A program made the position numbers and the translations under genes. Below the pieces are notes generated by a model, which saw nothing but the letters and a program-made list of their open reading frames with translations, had not been told where the DNA came from and made no database searches. This document shows positions 17,044 to 26,020 of a stretch of DNA of 64,000 nucleotides, piece by piece (position 1 is the stretch's first letter; each line of letters starts with the position of its first letter). Source of the stretch: Hyphomicrobium_A sp963722495 (lineage in GTDB: Bacteria > Pseudomonadota > Alphaproteobacteria > Rhizobiales > Hyphomicrobiaceae); contig CAVRND010000008.1 of the NCBI GenBank assembly GCA_963722495.1, forward strand, positions 62,001-126,000, read 5' to 3'.

Positions 17044-17865
17044 ATGGTTGCGCGAGATCAGGTTCACAATGAAGGTGAAGCGGTGCGGGCGGCCGCGCGC
17101 GAGCTCGATTACGACCGTTACCTGACGGCGCTGCTCGCTCCCGATCGCGCGCGCGACGGGCTGATGGCGCTGGCGGCATTTCACGGCGAGATAGCCCGGA
17201 TCCCGCTTACCGTGCGCGAACCGGGGGTGGGCGACATCCGCCTGCAATGGTGGCGTGACGCGCTGGCGACGGCTCCCGGCAGGGCCACGGGCAAACCCGT
17301 GGCGGATGCGATACTGAAGACGATGCGTGCGCACCGACTGCCCGCCGATATGCTCATGAGGATCATCGACGCCTACGAGCGCGGGCTGGAAGCCGGGACG
17401 CTGACCAACGCCACTGCAATTGATGCCTACGCGTCGGCGACGCAAGGCGCCGCATTCTCTCTCGCCGCGCAAATACTGGGCAATATCGGCTCGGAGGCGA
17501 GCCCGCTGCTGCGCGCAGCCGGTCAGGCGTATGGCCGCGTGCAGTTGCTGCGCGCACTGCCGGCGCTGATCGGCCTCGGCCGCAACCCCTTCGGCGATGG
17601 CGATGTGGACACGATCCTGCCGCCGTTGCTGCAGCAAGCGAGATCCGAGTTCGCGCAGGCGCGCCAACTCGCCACAGCTGCGCCGGCAACCATGCTGTAT
17701 GCGATACTGCCCGTTGCCCTCTTGGAGCCCTATTTAGCGGCTCTGGAGAAACTTGGCCCTCATGTCGCCGACGAGCGGGCGGACATTTCTGCACTCACCC
17801 GCGCCTGGCGAACTCTTGAAGGCAAGCGCGCTCGGGCGGGTCTAGTCCCGCGAGTCGGTGGGTGA
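17044..17865 (+). CDS. Squalene/phytoene-synthase-family protein (NDUFAF6-like)
   Basis: 273 residues with the all-helical fold of the family (LDYDRYLTALLAPDRARDGL, GDIRLQWWRDAL, YGRVQLLRALPAL). The aspartate-rich DxxxD substrate motifs of true phytoene or squalene synthases are not visible: the first motif reads AFHGEIARI. This fits the NDUFAF6-like branch, a complex I assembly factor in mitochondria, rather than terpenoid synthesis. It follows the Mth938-like gene across the repeat-bearing spacer. The ATG at 17044 is used. Confidence 0.8.
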   Translation: MVARDQVHNEGEAVRAAARELDYDRYLTALLAPDRARDGLMALAAFHGEIARIPLTVREPGVGDIRLQWWRDALATAPGRATGKPVADAILKTMRAHRLPADMLMRIIDAYERGLEAGTLTNATAIDAYASATQGAAFSLAAQILGNIGSEASPLLRAAGQAYGRVQLLRALPALIGLGRNPFGDGDVDTILPPLLQQARSEFAQARQLATAAPATMLYAILPVALLEPYLAALEKLGPHVADERADISALTRAWRTLEGKRARAGLVPRVGG

Positions 17866-17883
17866 CGAGCGGAGGTTGGCGAA

Positions 17884-19848
17884 ATGTCACGAATGGCAGC
17901 CCGTTGGATGGCGCTGCTCGTCGTGTCCGCAGCGCTGGGTGCGCCGAGCGCCCCGGCGCAGGTCACGCCGTTGGCCGTTCCCAAGATCAGCTGGCGCGTC
18001 GAGAACTCATTCCGATTCTTCTCGGACGCTGCCGACACGGAGGTACACCGCGCGACGTTCCTTGCGCTGCCGCCCGAAGATCAGCTGCAGCACCCGATCC
18101 TCGCTTCGGAGCAAGCGCTGAGTGCGCGCCACGAGGACGGCTGGGCGGAGACGATGTTCCGCGACACGTGCTGGGACGCGCGCAAGAATCGCTTCGCGTG
18201 CAAGGACGGCACCGACTACATCAATCCGCAGTCGCACCGCGTCATCCTCAAGATCAACAACGTGGACGAGGCGGCGGGCTTGAGCTGCACCTGGCTCACG
18301 GCGCCGCTTGGCGGCGCGCTGCGTGGCGACGTCGTCACCCAGCCCTGCAGCGATGACGCGCACTTCTCCATTCCTTATCCCGCCGGCGCGACGGTAAGCG
18401 TCGAGATCGGCGGCCGCGAGGTGGCGAGCGAGAAGGTCGTCGTGAAGGATCTGCTCGTCGTCGGCATGGGCGACAGCTTCGCCTCAGGCGAAGGCAACCC
18501 GGATGTGCCCGTGCGCTTCTCGCGCGACCGCACCGCCGACTACGGCAAGCGCTCGGCCGACAGCGATCTTACCGGGTATCCCGCGCGCATCGGAGCCTGG
18601 AAGCAGATCGGCGATAAGGCATTCATCCAGGAGAATGCGCGCTGGACCGACCAGGGCTGTCACCGTTCGCTCTATTCCCATCAGTTGCGCGCCGCGCTGC
18701 AGCTTGGCCTCGAGGATGAACATCGCGCGGTCACATATGTCGGCGTCGCCTGTTCCGGATCGGAAGTGACGTTCGGCCTGTTCCTGCAGTACGCGGGCAA
18801 TGAGTGGGTGCCGAACCCCAGCGACATGTCGCAAATTTCCGCCGTCGCTTCGGCGCAGTGCGATGAGCACGAGGCGCCGTTCCAGGACCTGCCCGAGGCG
18901 TACCACATGGATGGCACGATCGCGGAGCTGAAAGGCGGCCTCGTGCTGCGCAAGTGCGACCCGATCAATGCGCGCAAGATCGACCTCATGTTCCTGTCGA
19001 TCGGCGGCAACGACGTCGGTTTCTCGCGCCTGCTCGCCAACTCGGTGCTCTCCGATGAATCGACGCTGCGTAAGCTCGGCGGCTGGTTCGGCCAGGTGCA
19101 CAGCCTCGACGACGCCAGCCTCGGCCTGGAAGCCTTGATCCTGCGCTACAAGTCGCTCAACCGCGCCATCCACTACCTGCTGCACATTCCGTGGGAGCAG
19201 TCCGACCGCGTGCTGCTCACCGCCTATCCCGGCCTCGCCCTGCAGGGGGACGGCTCCAGCGTCTGCCCCGACGGTGTTGCGGGGATGGACGTGCTGCCGG
19301 ATTTCAAGCTCAGCGAAGCCAAGGCGCGCATCGGCACGTGGATTGCGGACAAGCTGAATACATCGATGAGCGAGGCGGCCGCCCACTATCAATGGACCTT
19401 CGTCGACAGTCATCGGCGCGATTTCGCCGGCCGCGGTCTTTGCGCCGGCACGACGTACGACGGCGCGAATATCTCCGACGATCTGCGCCTGCCACGCAGG
19501 ACCGCCGACGGCTGGAGGCCATACAACCCTGCCGACTTCAAAGCGTACGCTTCCCGGCAGCGCTGGTTCCGCACGCCGAATGACGCGTTCATGACCGGCA
19601 ATTTCCATGTTGCGGCGTCGCTGATGCAGAAGGTGCTGAAGCTCGACGCCTTCTCGTGGTTCCAGCTGGTGCTGGCCGCCACCTACTCAGGCGCCTTCCA
19701 CCCGACTGCCGAAGGCCAGGCAGCCATCGCCGATGCGGTCGTGCACAAGGCGCGCGGCGTACTGGCGAAGTACGGCCAAGGACCGGAGCAGCCGCTTCCC
19801 GCAGCCGGTATCGCCGCCCCCGCTGGCAGCGCCATAGGGTTGGAGTAA
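17884..19848 (+). CDS. Large exported SGNH/GDSL hydrolase
   Basis: 654 residues. A signal peptide (ARWMALLVVSAALGAPSAPAQ) is followed by an N-terminal region of about 170 residues without clear similarity, then the SGNH domain: block I VVGMGDSFASGEGNPD with the catalytic Ser, block III SIGGNDVGFSRL, and the C-terminal block V FHPTAEGQAAIADAV with the catalytic Asp/His context (here HPT). SGNH enzymes are esterases or lipases; an extracellular or periplasmic role is implied by the signal peptide. About ten cysteines suggest disulfides. Substrate unknown. Confidence 0.83.
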   Translation: MSRMAARWMALLVVSAALGAPSAPAQVTPLAVPKISWRVENSFRFFSDAADTEVHRATFLALPPEDQLQHPILASEQALSARHEDGWAETMFRDTCWDARKNRFACKDGTDYINPQSHRVILKINNVDEAAGLSCTWLTAPLGGALRGDVVTQPCSDDAHFSIPYPAGATVSVEIGGREVASEKVVVKDLLVVGMGDSFASGEGNPDVPVRFSRDRTADYGKRSADSDLTGYPARIGAWKQIGDKAFIQENARWTDQGCHRSLYSHQLRAALQLGLEDEHRAVTYVGVACSGSEVTFGLFLQYAGNEWVPNPSDMSQISAVASAQCDEHEAPFQDLPEAYHMDGTIAELKGGLVLRKCDPINARKIDLMFLSIGGNDVGFSRLLANSVLSDESTLRKLGGWFGQVHSLDDASLGLEALILRYKSLNRAIHYLLHIPWEQSDRVLLTAYPGLALQGDGSSVCPDGVAGMDVLPDFKLSEAKARIGTWIADKLNTSMSEAAAHYQWTFVDSHRRDFAGRGLCAGTTYDGANISDDLRLPRRTADGWRPYNPADFKAYASRQRWFRTPNDAFMTGNFHVAASLMQKVLKLDAFSWFQLVLAATYSGAFHPTAEGQAAIADAVVHKARGVLAKYGQGPEQPLPAAGIAAPAGSAIGLE

Positions 19849-19867
19849 CGGGTAATCGCCGCCGTGA

Positions 19868-21580
19868 TCACACCGCCGCCGATGTTTTGCTCATGGCGAC
19901 GGCGTCCTCGATGCTCGAGGCATAACGCACCAGCGGCCTGCGCAACCCGGCTGACAGCAGGGTGCGACGCACGTTCTTCCTCGCCGAGGTGAAGTAGACC
20001 TCCGTGCCGGCATGCCGCAGTTTATGCACGAAGCCTTCGAGCGTTTTGGCGGCAGTGCTGTCGACGAGCGGCACCTCCGCAAAATCGAGGATGAACGTCT
20101 TAGGGTGCGCCCCGATGCGGTCGAGCACTCCGCTGACCGCGGCAGTGGCGCCGAAGAAGAAGGCGCCGGAGATGCGGTAGACCGCGACGTCGCCGTTGAA
20201 CGCTGCTGGGCGATAGGCGACGCGGTCATCGCTGCTGCCGTCGGCGACATCCTCCTTGACCAGCGATCCCCCGCCTTCGATTTCGACCGCCTCGGCCATG
20301 CGGTGCAGGAACAGGAAGGCGCCAAGCGTCACGCCGACGCCGATGGCGATCGTGAGATCGGAGAAAATCGTCAAGAGGAACGTTGCCATCAGCACTGTTG
20401 CGTCGCCCCATGAGGTGCGCAGCAGGCTGGCGAACTCGTCCTTCTCGGCCATGTTCCAGGCGACGACGGCAAGCACGCCGCCGAGGCTGGCGAGTGGGAT
20501 GTAAGCGGCGAGCGGTGCGGCCACGAGCATGAACAGGAGGATGTAGATGGCGTGCAGGATGCCCGAGACCGGGCTGCGCGCGCCGGCGCGGATGTTGGTC
20601 GCGGTGCGGGCAATCGTCCCGGTGACGCACATGCCGCCGAAGATCACCGCCGCCATGTTGGCCGCGCCCTGGGCGACGAGCTCGCAGTTGGACCGGTGCT
20701 TGCGCCCGCTCATGCCGTCGGCGACGACCGCCGACAGCAGGCTCTCGATAGCGCCGAGCAGGGCGATGGCGACGGCATCGGGGAACACCGCGCGTAGTTT
20801 CGCGAGGTCGAATGGCGGCAGCGCCGGAGCCGGCAGCGTGCGCGGTATGCCGCCGAACCTGGAGCCGATGGTCGTGACGTCGAGCTGGAGCATCCACGCG
20901 AGGATCGCCGTCACACCGACGGCGATCAACAATCCGGGCCACTTGGGACGGAGGCGGCGCAGCCCGACAATGGTCGCGATGGCGAGCACCGACAGAGCGA
21001 CAGTTGCCGGCTTGAGCGTGCCGAGGCTTGCCCAGATGGCTTGCAGCTTGGGCAACAGCGCTGCCGGCTCGTGCGCCATGTCGAGACCGAGCAGATCCTT
21101 GAGCTGGCTCGCGAGGATGATGACGGCAATGCCGGCCGTGAAGCCGACCGTGACGGGGAAGGGGATGTACTTGATGTACGTGCCGAGACGCAGGAACCCC
21201 GCGGCCATCATGAATACCCCGGCCATCAGGGTCGCCAGCACGAGCCCGTCGTAGCCCTGGCGCTCGACAATCGAGGCGATCAGCACGATGAACGCGCCGG
21301 CCGGCCCGCCGATCTGGAAGCGGCTGCCCCCGAGGGCAGAGATGAGAAAGCCCCCGACGATGGCGGTGAACAGGCCCTTGTCGGGGGAGAGGCCAGAGCC
21401 GATGGCGATGGCCATCGATAGCGGCAGCGCGACGATGGCAACTGTCAGGCCGGCGATGGCGTCGGCCCTGAAATCGCTTCCCGTGTATCCATCGCGCAGG
21501 ATGGTGACGAGCTTCGGGGTGAACAGCTCGGCGAACGTGGGCTCGGGTCGCCTCAATGGGCGCCGTGCAGCCGCTTCCAT
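19868..21580 (-). CDS. SulP-family anion transporter with STAS domain
   Basis: 570 residues, beginning at the ATG after AGGAGACG. The membrane domain has ten or more helices, with the SulP signature region GLTVAIVALPLSMAIAIGSGLSPDKGLFTAIVGG and FQIGGPAGAFIVL. The last 110 residues form a STAS domain (VAVYRISGAFFFGAT, TFILDFAEVPLVDSTAAKTL). These proteins move sulfate, bicarbonate or dicarboxylates by symport or exchange; the substrate cannot be told here. It is convergent with the GDSL gene (19-base gap). Confidence 0.92.
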   Translation of the reverse strand: MEAAARRPLRRPEPTFAELFTPKLVTILRDGYTGSDFRADAIAGLTVAIVALPLSMAIAIGSGLSPDKGLFTAIVGGFLISALGGSRFQIGGPAGAFIVLIASIVERQGYDGLVLATLMAGVFMMAAGFLRLGTYIKYIPFPVTVGFTAGIAVIILASQLKDLLGLDMAHEPAALLPKLQAIWASLGTLKPATVALSVLAIATIVGLRRLRPKWPGLLIAVGVTAILAWMLQLDVTTIGSRFGGIPRTLPAPALPPFDLAKLRAVFPDAVAIALLGAIESLLSAVVADGMSGRKHRSNCELVAQGAANMAAVIFGGMCVTGTIARTATNIRAGARSPVSGILHAIYILLFMLVAAPLAAYIPLASLGGVLAVVAWNMAEKDEFASLLRTSWGDATVLMATFLLTIFSDLTIAIGVGVTLGAFLFLHRMAEAVEIEGGGSLVKEDVADGSSDDRVAYRPAAFNGDVAVYRISGAFFFGATAAVSGVLDRIGAHPKTFILDFAEVPLVDSTAAKTLEGFVHKLRHAGTEVYFTSARKNVRRTLLSAGLRRPLVRYASSIEDAVAMSKTSAAV

Positions 21581-21680
21581 GTATCCGTCTCCTTGATCCA
21601 AGGAGCGGCGGGATCGTCGGCAGTTCAGTCGGCGGTCGCCGTCGCAGTGTCGATAGCAGCGTCGGATTAGGGTGTCGGTA

Positions 21681-21998
21681 TCAATCGGACCGAGCGGTGC
21701 GGCCCTTCTTGCGTGTGGGAGGCGATGAGCGCGCGGTGGTCTTGCCGGCACGGCTGGCCTTGAAGCGTACGCCGCGTCCATGACCGGTGCTGGGCGTGTC
21801 CTCCGCGATCAACTCGACGCCCGCCAGATCGAAGGCAGTGACGACCTTGGTCAGGGTGTCGACCACGCCGCGCACGTTTCCTTCGCTCGCCTCCATGCGT
21901 TGGATCGTCGGCAATGACACGCCTGCCAGATCGGCCAGCGTTTGCTGGTCAATGCCGAGCAGTGCGCGCCCTGCACGCATTTGCGCCGCGGTTATCAT
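21681..21998 (-). CDS. XRE-type helix-turn-helix regulator
   Basis: 105 residues. Residues 3-60 form a Cro/C1-type HTH (MRAGRALLGIDQQTLADLAGVSLPTIQRME), followed by a small domain (VVTAFDLAGVELIAEDTPS) and a strongly basic tail (RKKGRTARSD). A GVSLPTIQRME recognition segment of this kind occurs in many chromosomal alphaproteobacterial regulators. It lies 100 bases upstream of the SulP gene on the same strand and could control it, which is a guess. The start may be 12 codons further upstream. Confidence 0.8.
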   Translation of the reverse strand: MITAAQMRAGRALLGIDQQTLADLAGVSLPTIQRMEASEGNVRGVVDTLTKVVTAFDLAGVELIAEDTPSTGHGRGVRFKASRAGKTTARSSPPTRKKGRTARSD

Positions 21999-22097
21999 CG
22001 CAATCAGTCGATTTCTGAAGTCAGGTGATAACAATAATGTCTGATGCTAAAAACATCAAGATGAACGTCTATCGCATCAGTACAGGCAAAGCCGGCG

Positions 22098-23530
22098 CTA
22101 TTCGGCCGCCGCTTGCGCCGCATGCGCGGCCAGCCAGCGATCGATGTCGGCCAGGGCGCGCACCGACATGGCGCGCTTTTTTGCACGGCCCTTGTCCTTG
22201 CCCTTGAGGCGCTTTCCGTCACCATCGTGTCGGCGGCGCATCGATGTCCGGCAGCAGCCCGTAGTTGATGTTCATGGGTTGGAACGAGCGTGCGCGCGCG
22301 CCCTCGTCCGTCTCATCGTCGACGGAGAGATGGCCGCCGGTGATGTGCCCAATCAACGCGCCGAGTGCGGTGGTTGCCGGCGGCGCGGTGATCGGACGAC
22401 CGAGCCGTTCGGCCGCCGCGAAGCGGCCGGCTAGCAGCCCGATGGCGGCGCTTTCGACGTAGCCTTCGACGCCGGTGATCTGTCCCGCGAACCGCAGCCG
22501 CGGCATCGCCTTCAGGCGCAGTGAAGCGTCGAGCAGCTTCGGGCTGTTGAGGAAGGTGTTGCGATGCAGGCCCGCCGAGGCGCGCGAACTCGGCTTCCGC
22601 GAGGCCGGGAATGGTGCGGAAGATGCGCACCTGCTCGGCATGCTTCAGCTTCGTCTGGAAGCCGACCATGTTCCACAGTGTGCCGAGTGCGTTGTCCTGG
22701 CGCAGCTGGACGACGGCGAACGGCCAGCGGCCGGTACGCGGATCGTCGAGTCCGACCGGCTTCATCGGTCCGTAGCGCAGCGTCTCGCGCCCGCGCTCGG
22801 CCATGACCTCGATCGGCAGGCAGCCGTCGAAGTAGGGCGTCGAGGCTTCCCATTCCTTGAAGCTCGTCTTCTCGCCGGCGAGCAGCGCGTCGACGAAGGC
22901 GCCATACTCTTCGCGCGTCATCGGGCAGTTGAGGTAGTCGGCGCCGGTGCCGGCGGGTCCCGTCTTGCCGTAGCGCGACTGGAACCAGGCGATGGAGGTG
23001 TCGATCGACTCGCGGTGGATGACGGGCGCGATGGCGTCGAAAAAGGCGAGGTCGGTTTCGCCGGTGATGCCGCGCACAGCCTCGCTCAGTGCCGGCGAGG
23101 TGAGAGGGCCGGTGGCGACGACGACGCTGTCCCAGTCGGCAGGCGGCAGTCCGGCGATCTCGGCGCGTTCGATGGTGACGAGCGGATGCGCCTCGAGCCG
23201 CTGCGTGACGTCGCTAGAAAAGTGGTCGCGGTCGACGGCCAGCGCGCCGCCGGCGGGAAGCTTGTGACGGTCACCGGCAGAGAGAATGAGCGAGCCGGCG
23301 CGCCGCATCTCCTCGTGCAGGAGCCCGACGGCATTCGCCTCCCAGTCATCGGACCGGAACGAGTTCGAGCACACCAGTTCGGCCAGCCCGTCGGTCTTGT
23401 GGGCGTCCGTCGTCCGCACCGGGCGCATCTCGTGCAGCACGACCGGCACCCCGGCACCGGCGATTTGCCAGGCGGCTTCGGAGCCGGCGAGACCACCGCC
23501 GATGACGTGAATGGGCTTGATTTGCTTCAT
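22098..23530 (-). CDS. trmFO: Methylenetetrahydrofolate-tRNA-(uracil-5-)-methyltransferase, apparent frameshifts near 22571 and 22230
   Basis: TrmFO methylates U54 of tRNA using methylene-THF and FADH2. The FAD-binding N-terminus (IHVIGGGLAGSEAAWQIA) and the stretches VCSNSFRSDDWEANAVGLLHEEMR, DRDHFS and TPYFDGCLPIEVMAERG are family hallmarks. The frame changes after EFARLGG to LHRNTFLNSP...MPRLRFAGQITGVEGYVESAA, and again after LLPDIDAPP to DGKRLKGKDKGRAKKRAMSVRALADIDRWL, stop at 22098. Net length 3n+2 fits two +1 insertions (GGCGGGCC and CCGACACG). The product would be about 477 residues, the usual length. I regard it as intact in the organism. Confidence 0.88.
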
Positions 23531-23541
23531 GGCGGCGCACG

Positions 23542-23617
23542 CTAGTGTGATGATCGAGAAATTCGCCATCATTAGCGGCGAGGGATCGAGTGAATTTCTC
23601 GATCTGAATCACACTAG
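23542..23617. repeat. CTAG-bounded imperfect palindrome, 76 bp, type 1
   Basis: Arms CTAGTGTGAT-GATCGAGAAATTC and its complement GAATTTCTCGATCTGAATCACACTAG, differing by a three-base bulge, flank a short GC-rich centre. The ends are CTAGTGT/ACACTAG. It can fold into a long hairpin and looks like a small non-coding palindromic insertion unit. Confidence 0.75.
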
Positions 23618-23630
23618 CAAGTCTATTCCT

Positions 23631-23708
23631 CTAGTGTCCCTTATGATTGCGAAGTTCGCTCCCGGTCGCGGCCGCGAGATCTGGCGAACTTCGGAATCGG
23701 GACACTAG
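23631..23708. repeat. CTAG-bounded imperfect palindrome, 78 bp, type 2
   Basis: Arms begin CTAGTGTCCC and end GGGACACTAG, with GCGAAGTTCGC / GCGAACTTCGG inside and a GC-rich centre (GGTCGCGGCCGCGAG). It lies only 13 bases after the type 1 unit and shares the CTAGTGT ends and the GAA(A/G)TTCGCC inner block, so both seem to belong to one element family. Confidence 0.75.
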
Positions 23709-23842
23709 GGGAAAAACCCTTCCCGCTCAACGCGGGCAACCTTAATGCCGGTGGGACGGCGAGAAGCCCCATTGCCGACATTGTTTTGACGCCGCTGCCG
23801 GAATATCGTCCGTCCCGACCTAAGCCGCCCGGATCACCCCGC

Positions 23843-25519
23843 ATGTCACGCTACGCCAAGCGCCTCGATCGCGACCTCGTACGCTGGCGTGAAGCCGGCT
23901 GGGTTACCCCGGACGGCGAAGCCGCCATCCGCCGCGACGTCACTAGCCACTCCAGCAAGCTCGATCTCGCTTCGGCGCTCGGCATCCTCGGCGCCGTGCT
24001 GATCGGCTTCGGCGCCATGAGCTTCGTCGCCGCGCATTGGAGCGAGATGCCAAGGCTGTTCCGCCTGGCGATGATCTTCGGCGGACTGTTCGGCGCCTAC
24101 GGCATCGCCGGCGTTCTCTTCGACCGAAAGCATCCGACCTTCGCCCACGCCGCCATTCTTTTGGGTGTCGCCCTATTCGGCGCCGGCATCATGCTGATCG
24201 CGCAGATGTTCCACATCGAAGGCCACCCGCCGGATGCGGTGCTGACCTGGGCGCTGGGCGCGCTTGCCGCCGGTGTCATCCTCAAATCCAATCCGGCGCT
24301 GGCCCTGGCGATGCTGCTCATCTGCGTGTGGAGCGGCTGGGAGACGACCGACGGCGGTGGTGAAGTGCACTGGGCGTTCCTGCTCGGATGGAGCGCCGTC
24401 ACGGCGGCCATCGCCTGGCAGCGCTGGGGTGCCGGGCTGCATCTGGCCGCTGTCGCCATGTCGATCTGGATCATCAGCCTCGGCTACCTCCTGTTCGATG
24501 GGCACGGGCACGGCGTCGTCGTCGGTATCGGGCTCCTGATCGCGGCGGCGGGCGTTGCCGCGCCGCTGGCGGATGAACGCCTCGATGCCTGGTCGACGCC
24601 GGCCATCGCCTACGGCATGGCCATCGCCTTTGCCGGCCTCTTCGCGCTGCAATTCATCGAGAACATGCCGCTCGACTCCTTCATCCTGCTGGCGGTGCTC
24701 TCGCTGGCGCTCGTCCTCGGCGGCATCGGGCTGGGCCTTAAGATGGGCAGCCCGGTGCTGCTGTGGCTCGGCTATGCCGGCTTCTCGATTGAAGTGCTTG
24801 GCATCTACTTCAAGACCGTCGGTACGATGCTCGGGTCGTCGCTGTTCTTCCTCTCGGCGGGCGTGCTCGTCATTCTGCTCTCAATCATTGCCTATCGCCT
24901 GCATGCCCGCGTGCAGCCCAGGCATGGAGGCCGCGCCATGACCACGACGCGCCGCAACCTGTGGATCGCCATCGCCGTCGTGGCCCTTGGGCAGGCGGCC
25001 GTCCTCGCCTGGATGATCTGGGATCGGACCTCGCTTCTGGCCAACGGCCGCGAGGTCGTGCTCGAGGTGATCCCGGTCGACCCGCGCAGCCTGTTCCGCG
25101 GCGACTACGTCATCCTCGGCTACGACATCTCCCGTTTCGATCTGCCCGCCGGGACGCAGCCGCCGAAGAGAAACGCGCCATTTTACATCACGCTGAAAAA
25201 AACCGATGGAGCCAACTGGCACGCCGTCAGCGGCTCGGCCGAACGCCCCTCCGATGTGAAGCCAGATGAGACGGTGATAAAAGGACGGGTCGAATACATC
25301 AGCAGGCCGCCGACCGATCGGCCGCAAGATGTGTCCGGCGTCGGCCTGCACTACGGCATCGAGAGTTTCTTCGTGCCTGAGGGAACCGGTCGCGAACTCG
25401 AAAAGCTCGTCGGCGACAAGAAGATCTCTGCCGTCATTGCGGTCGACGAGGAAGGCAACGCCGCCATCAAGGGACTGATGTCGGAGGGCCAGCGCATCTA
25501 CGAAGAGCCGCTGCTCTGA
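23843..25519 (+). CDS. DUF2157 membrane protein continuous with a GDYXXLXY (DUF4401-like) domain
   Basis: 558 residues as read. Residues 1 to about 365 are a DUF2157 protein with a cytoplasmic N-terminus (KRLDRDLVRWREAGWVTPDG) and about ten membrane helices. From about residue 366 (MTTTRRNLWIAIAVVALGQ) a second protein begins with its own helix and the GDYXXLXY signature (LFRGDYVILGYDIS). These are usually two neighbouring genes. Here the second ATG lies in frame and also overlaps a TGA in the next frame (MEAAP-stop, ATGA overlap). Removing one base shortly before would restore two overlapping genes, so the fusion may be artificial. Function of both families is unknown. Confidence 0.75.
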   Translation: MSRYAKRLDRDLVRWREAGWVTPDGEAAIRRDVTSHSSKLDLASALGILGAVLIGFGAMSFVAAHWSEMPRLFRLAMIFGGLFGAYGIAGVLFDRKHPTFAHAAILLGVALFGAGIMLIAQMFHIEGHPPDAVLTWALGALAAGVILKSNPALALAMLLICVWSGWETTDGGGEVHWAFLLGWSAVTAAIAWQRWGAGLHLAAVAMSIWIISLGYLLFDGHGHGVVVGIGLLIAAAGVAAPLADERLDAWSTPAIAYGMAIAFAGLFALQFIENMPLDSFILLAVLSLALVLGGIGLGLKMGSPVLLWLGYAGFSIEVLGIYFKTVGTMLGSSLFFLSAGVLVILLSIIAYRLHARVQPRHGGRAMTTTRRNLWIAIAVVALGQAAVLAWMIWDRTSLLANGREVVLEVIPVDPRSLFRGDYVILGYDISRFDLPAGTQPPKRNAPFYITLKKTDGANWHAVSGSAERPSDVKPDETVIKGRVEYISRPPTDRPQDVSGVGLHYGIESFFVPEGTGRELEKLVGDKKISAVIAVDEEGNAAIKGLMSEGQRIYEEPLL

Positions 25520-25629
25520 TTGAAATCAGACAAAACGTCCGCCGTGTGACCTGTTTGCCGCTCAGATTGGAATTTCTCTAACACGCGACCGTTCCAGCTA
25601 TCGAGGACGCAAGCGGAATCTGGCAGTGT

Positions 25630-25666
25630 CCCCCCAACTGATTTGGCAAGAATTCACACTGGGGGG
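25630..25666 (+). promoter_or_regulatory. Possible hairpin masking the ribosome site of the 25674 gene
   Basis: A CCCCCC run at 25630-25635 can pair with GGGGGG at 25661-25666, which lies 8-13 bases before the ATG and serves as the only Shine-Dalgarno-like run. The paired form would hide it. The stem is short, so a regulatory role is only a possibility. Confidence 0.3.
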
Positions 25667-25673
25667 TTGCGAG

Positions 25674-26015
25674 ATGTTGCCCAAAACGATGCTGGCGCTG
25701 GTGCTTGCTGCAGTCGCCGCAGCGTCGTTCGCCATTCCGGCGAGCGCGCAAGATAGCGGCCTCGCCGCCATGCACACGATGCGTCGTGAGGGCGGCAAGC
25801 TTTGTATGGCCGATCACTGGCACTACGGCAGCAGCGGCTCGAACCCCACGAAGGCCGGGGCGCAGCGCGCCGCGATCGCATCCTGGCAGGATTTCACGGA
25901 TCTTGAGTATGGCCGTGCGTGGGCTCGCTTCAGCCGCGCCGCTTCAAAGAAGATGGGCTGCTCGCGCGGGTCAGCCGGGTGGAGCTGCGACGCCGAAGCC
26001 CGGCCCTGCAGATGA
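25674..26015 (+). CDS. Small exported protein of unknown function
   Basis: 113 residues with a signal peptide (LPKTMLALVLAAVAAASFAIPASA) and a mature domain with spaced cysteines and aromatic residues: GKLCMADHWHYGSSG, AIASWQDFTDLEYG, GCSRGSAGWSCDAEARPC. The ordered pattern suggests a small disulfide-stabilised periplasmic protein family of Hyphomicrobiales, not functionally described to my knowledge. It is convergent with the DUF937-like gene. Confidence 0.6.
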   Translation: MLPKTMLALVLAAVAAASFAIPASAQDSGLAAMHTMRREGGKLCMADHWHYGSSGSNPTKAGAQRAAIASWQDFTDLEYGRAWARFSRAASKKMGCSRGSAGWSCDAEARPCR

Positions 26016-26020
26016 GCTGA

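Larger units (their letters stand above)
23531..23842. other. Intergenic region holding two long palindromes
   Basis: About 310 bases with no gene. It carries the two CTAG-bounded palindromes at 23542-23617 and 23631-23708, then about 130 bases with the upstream region of the next gene. No other feature recognised. Confidence 0.7.
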
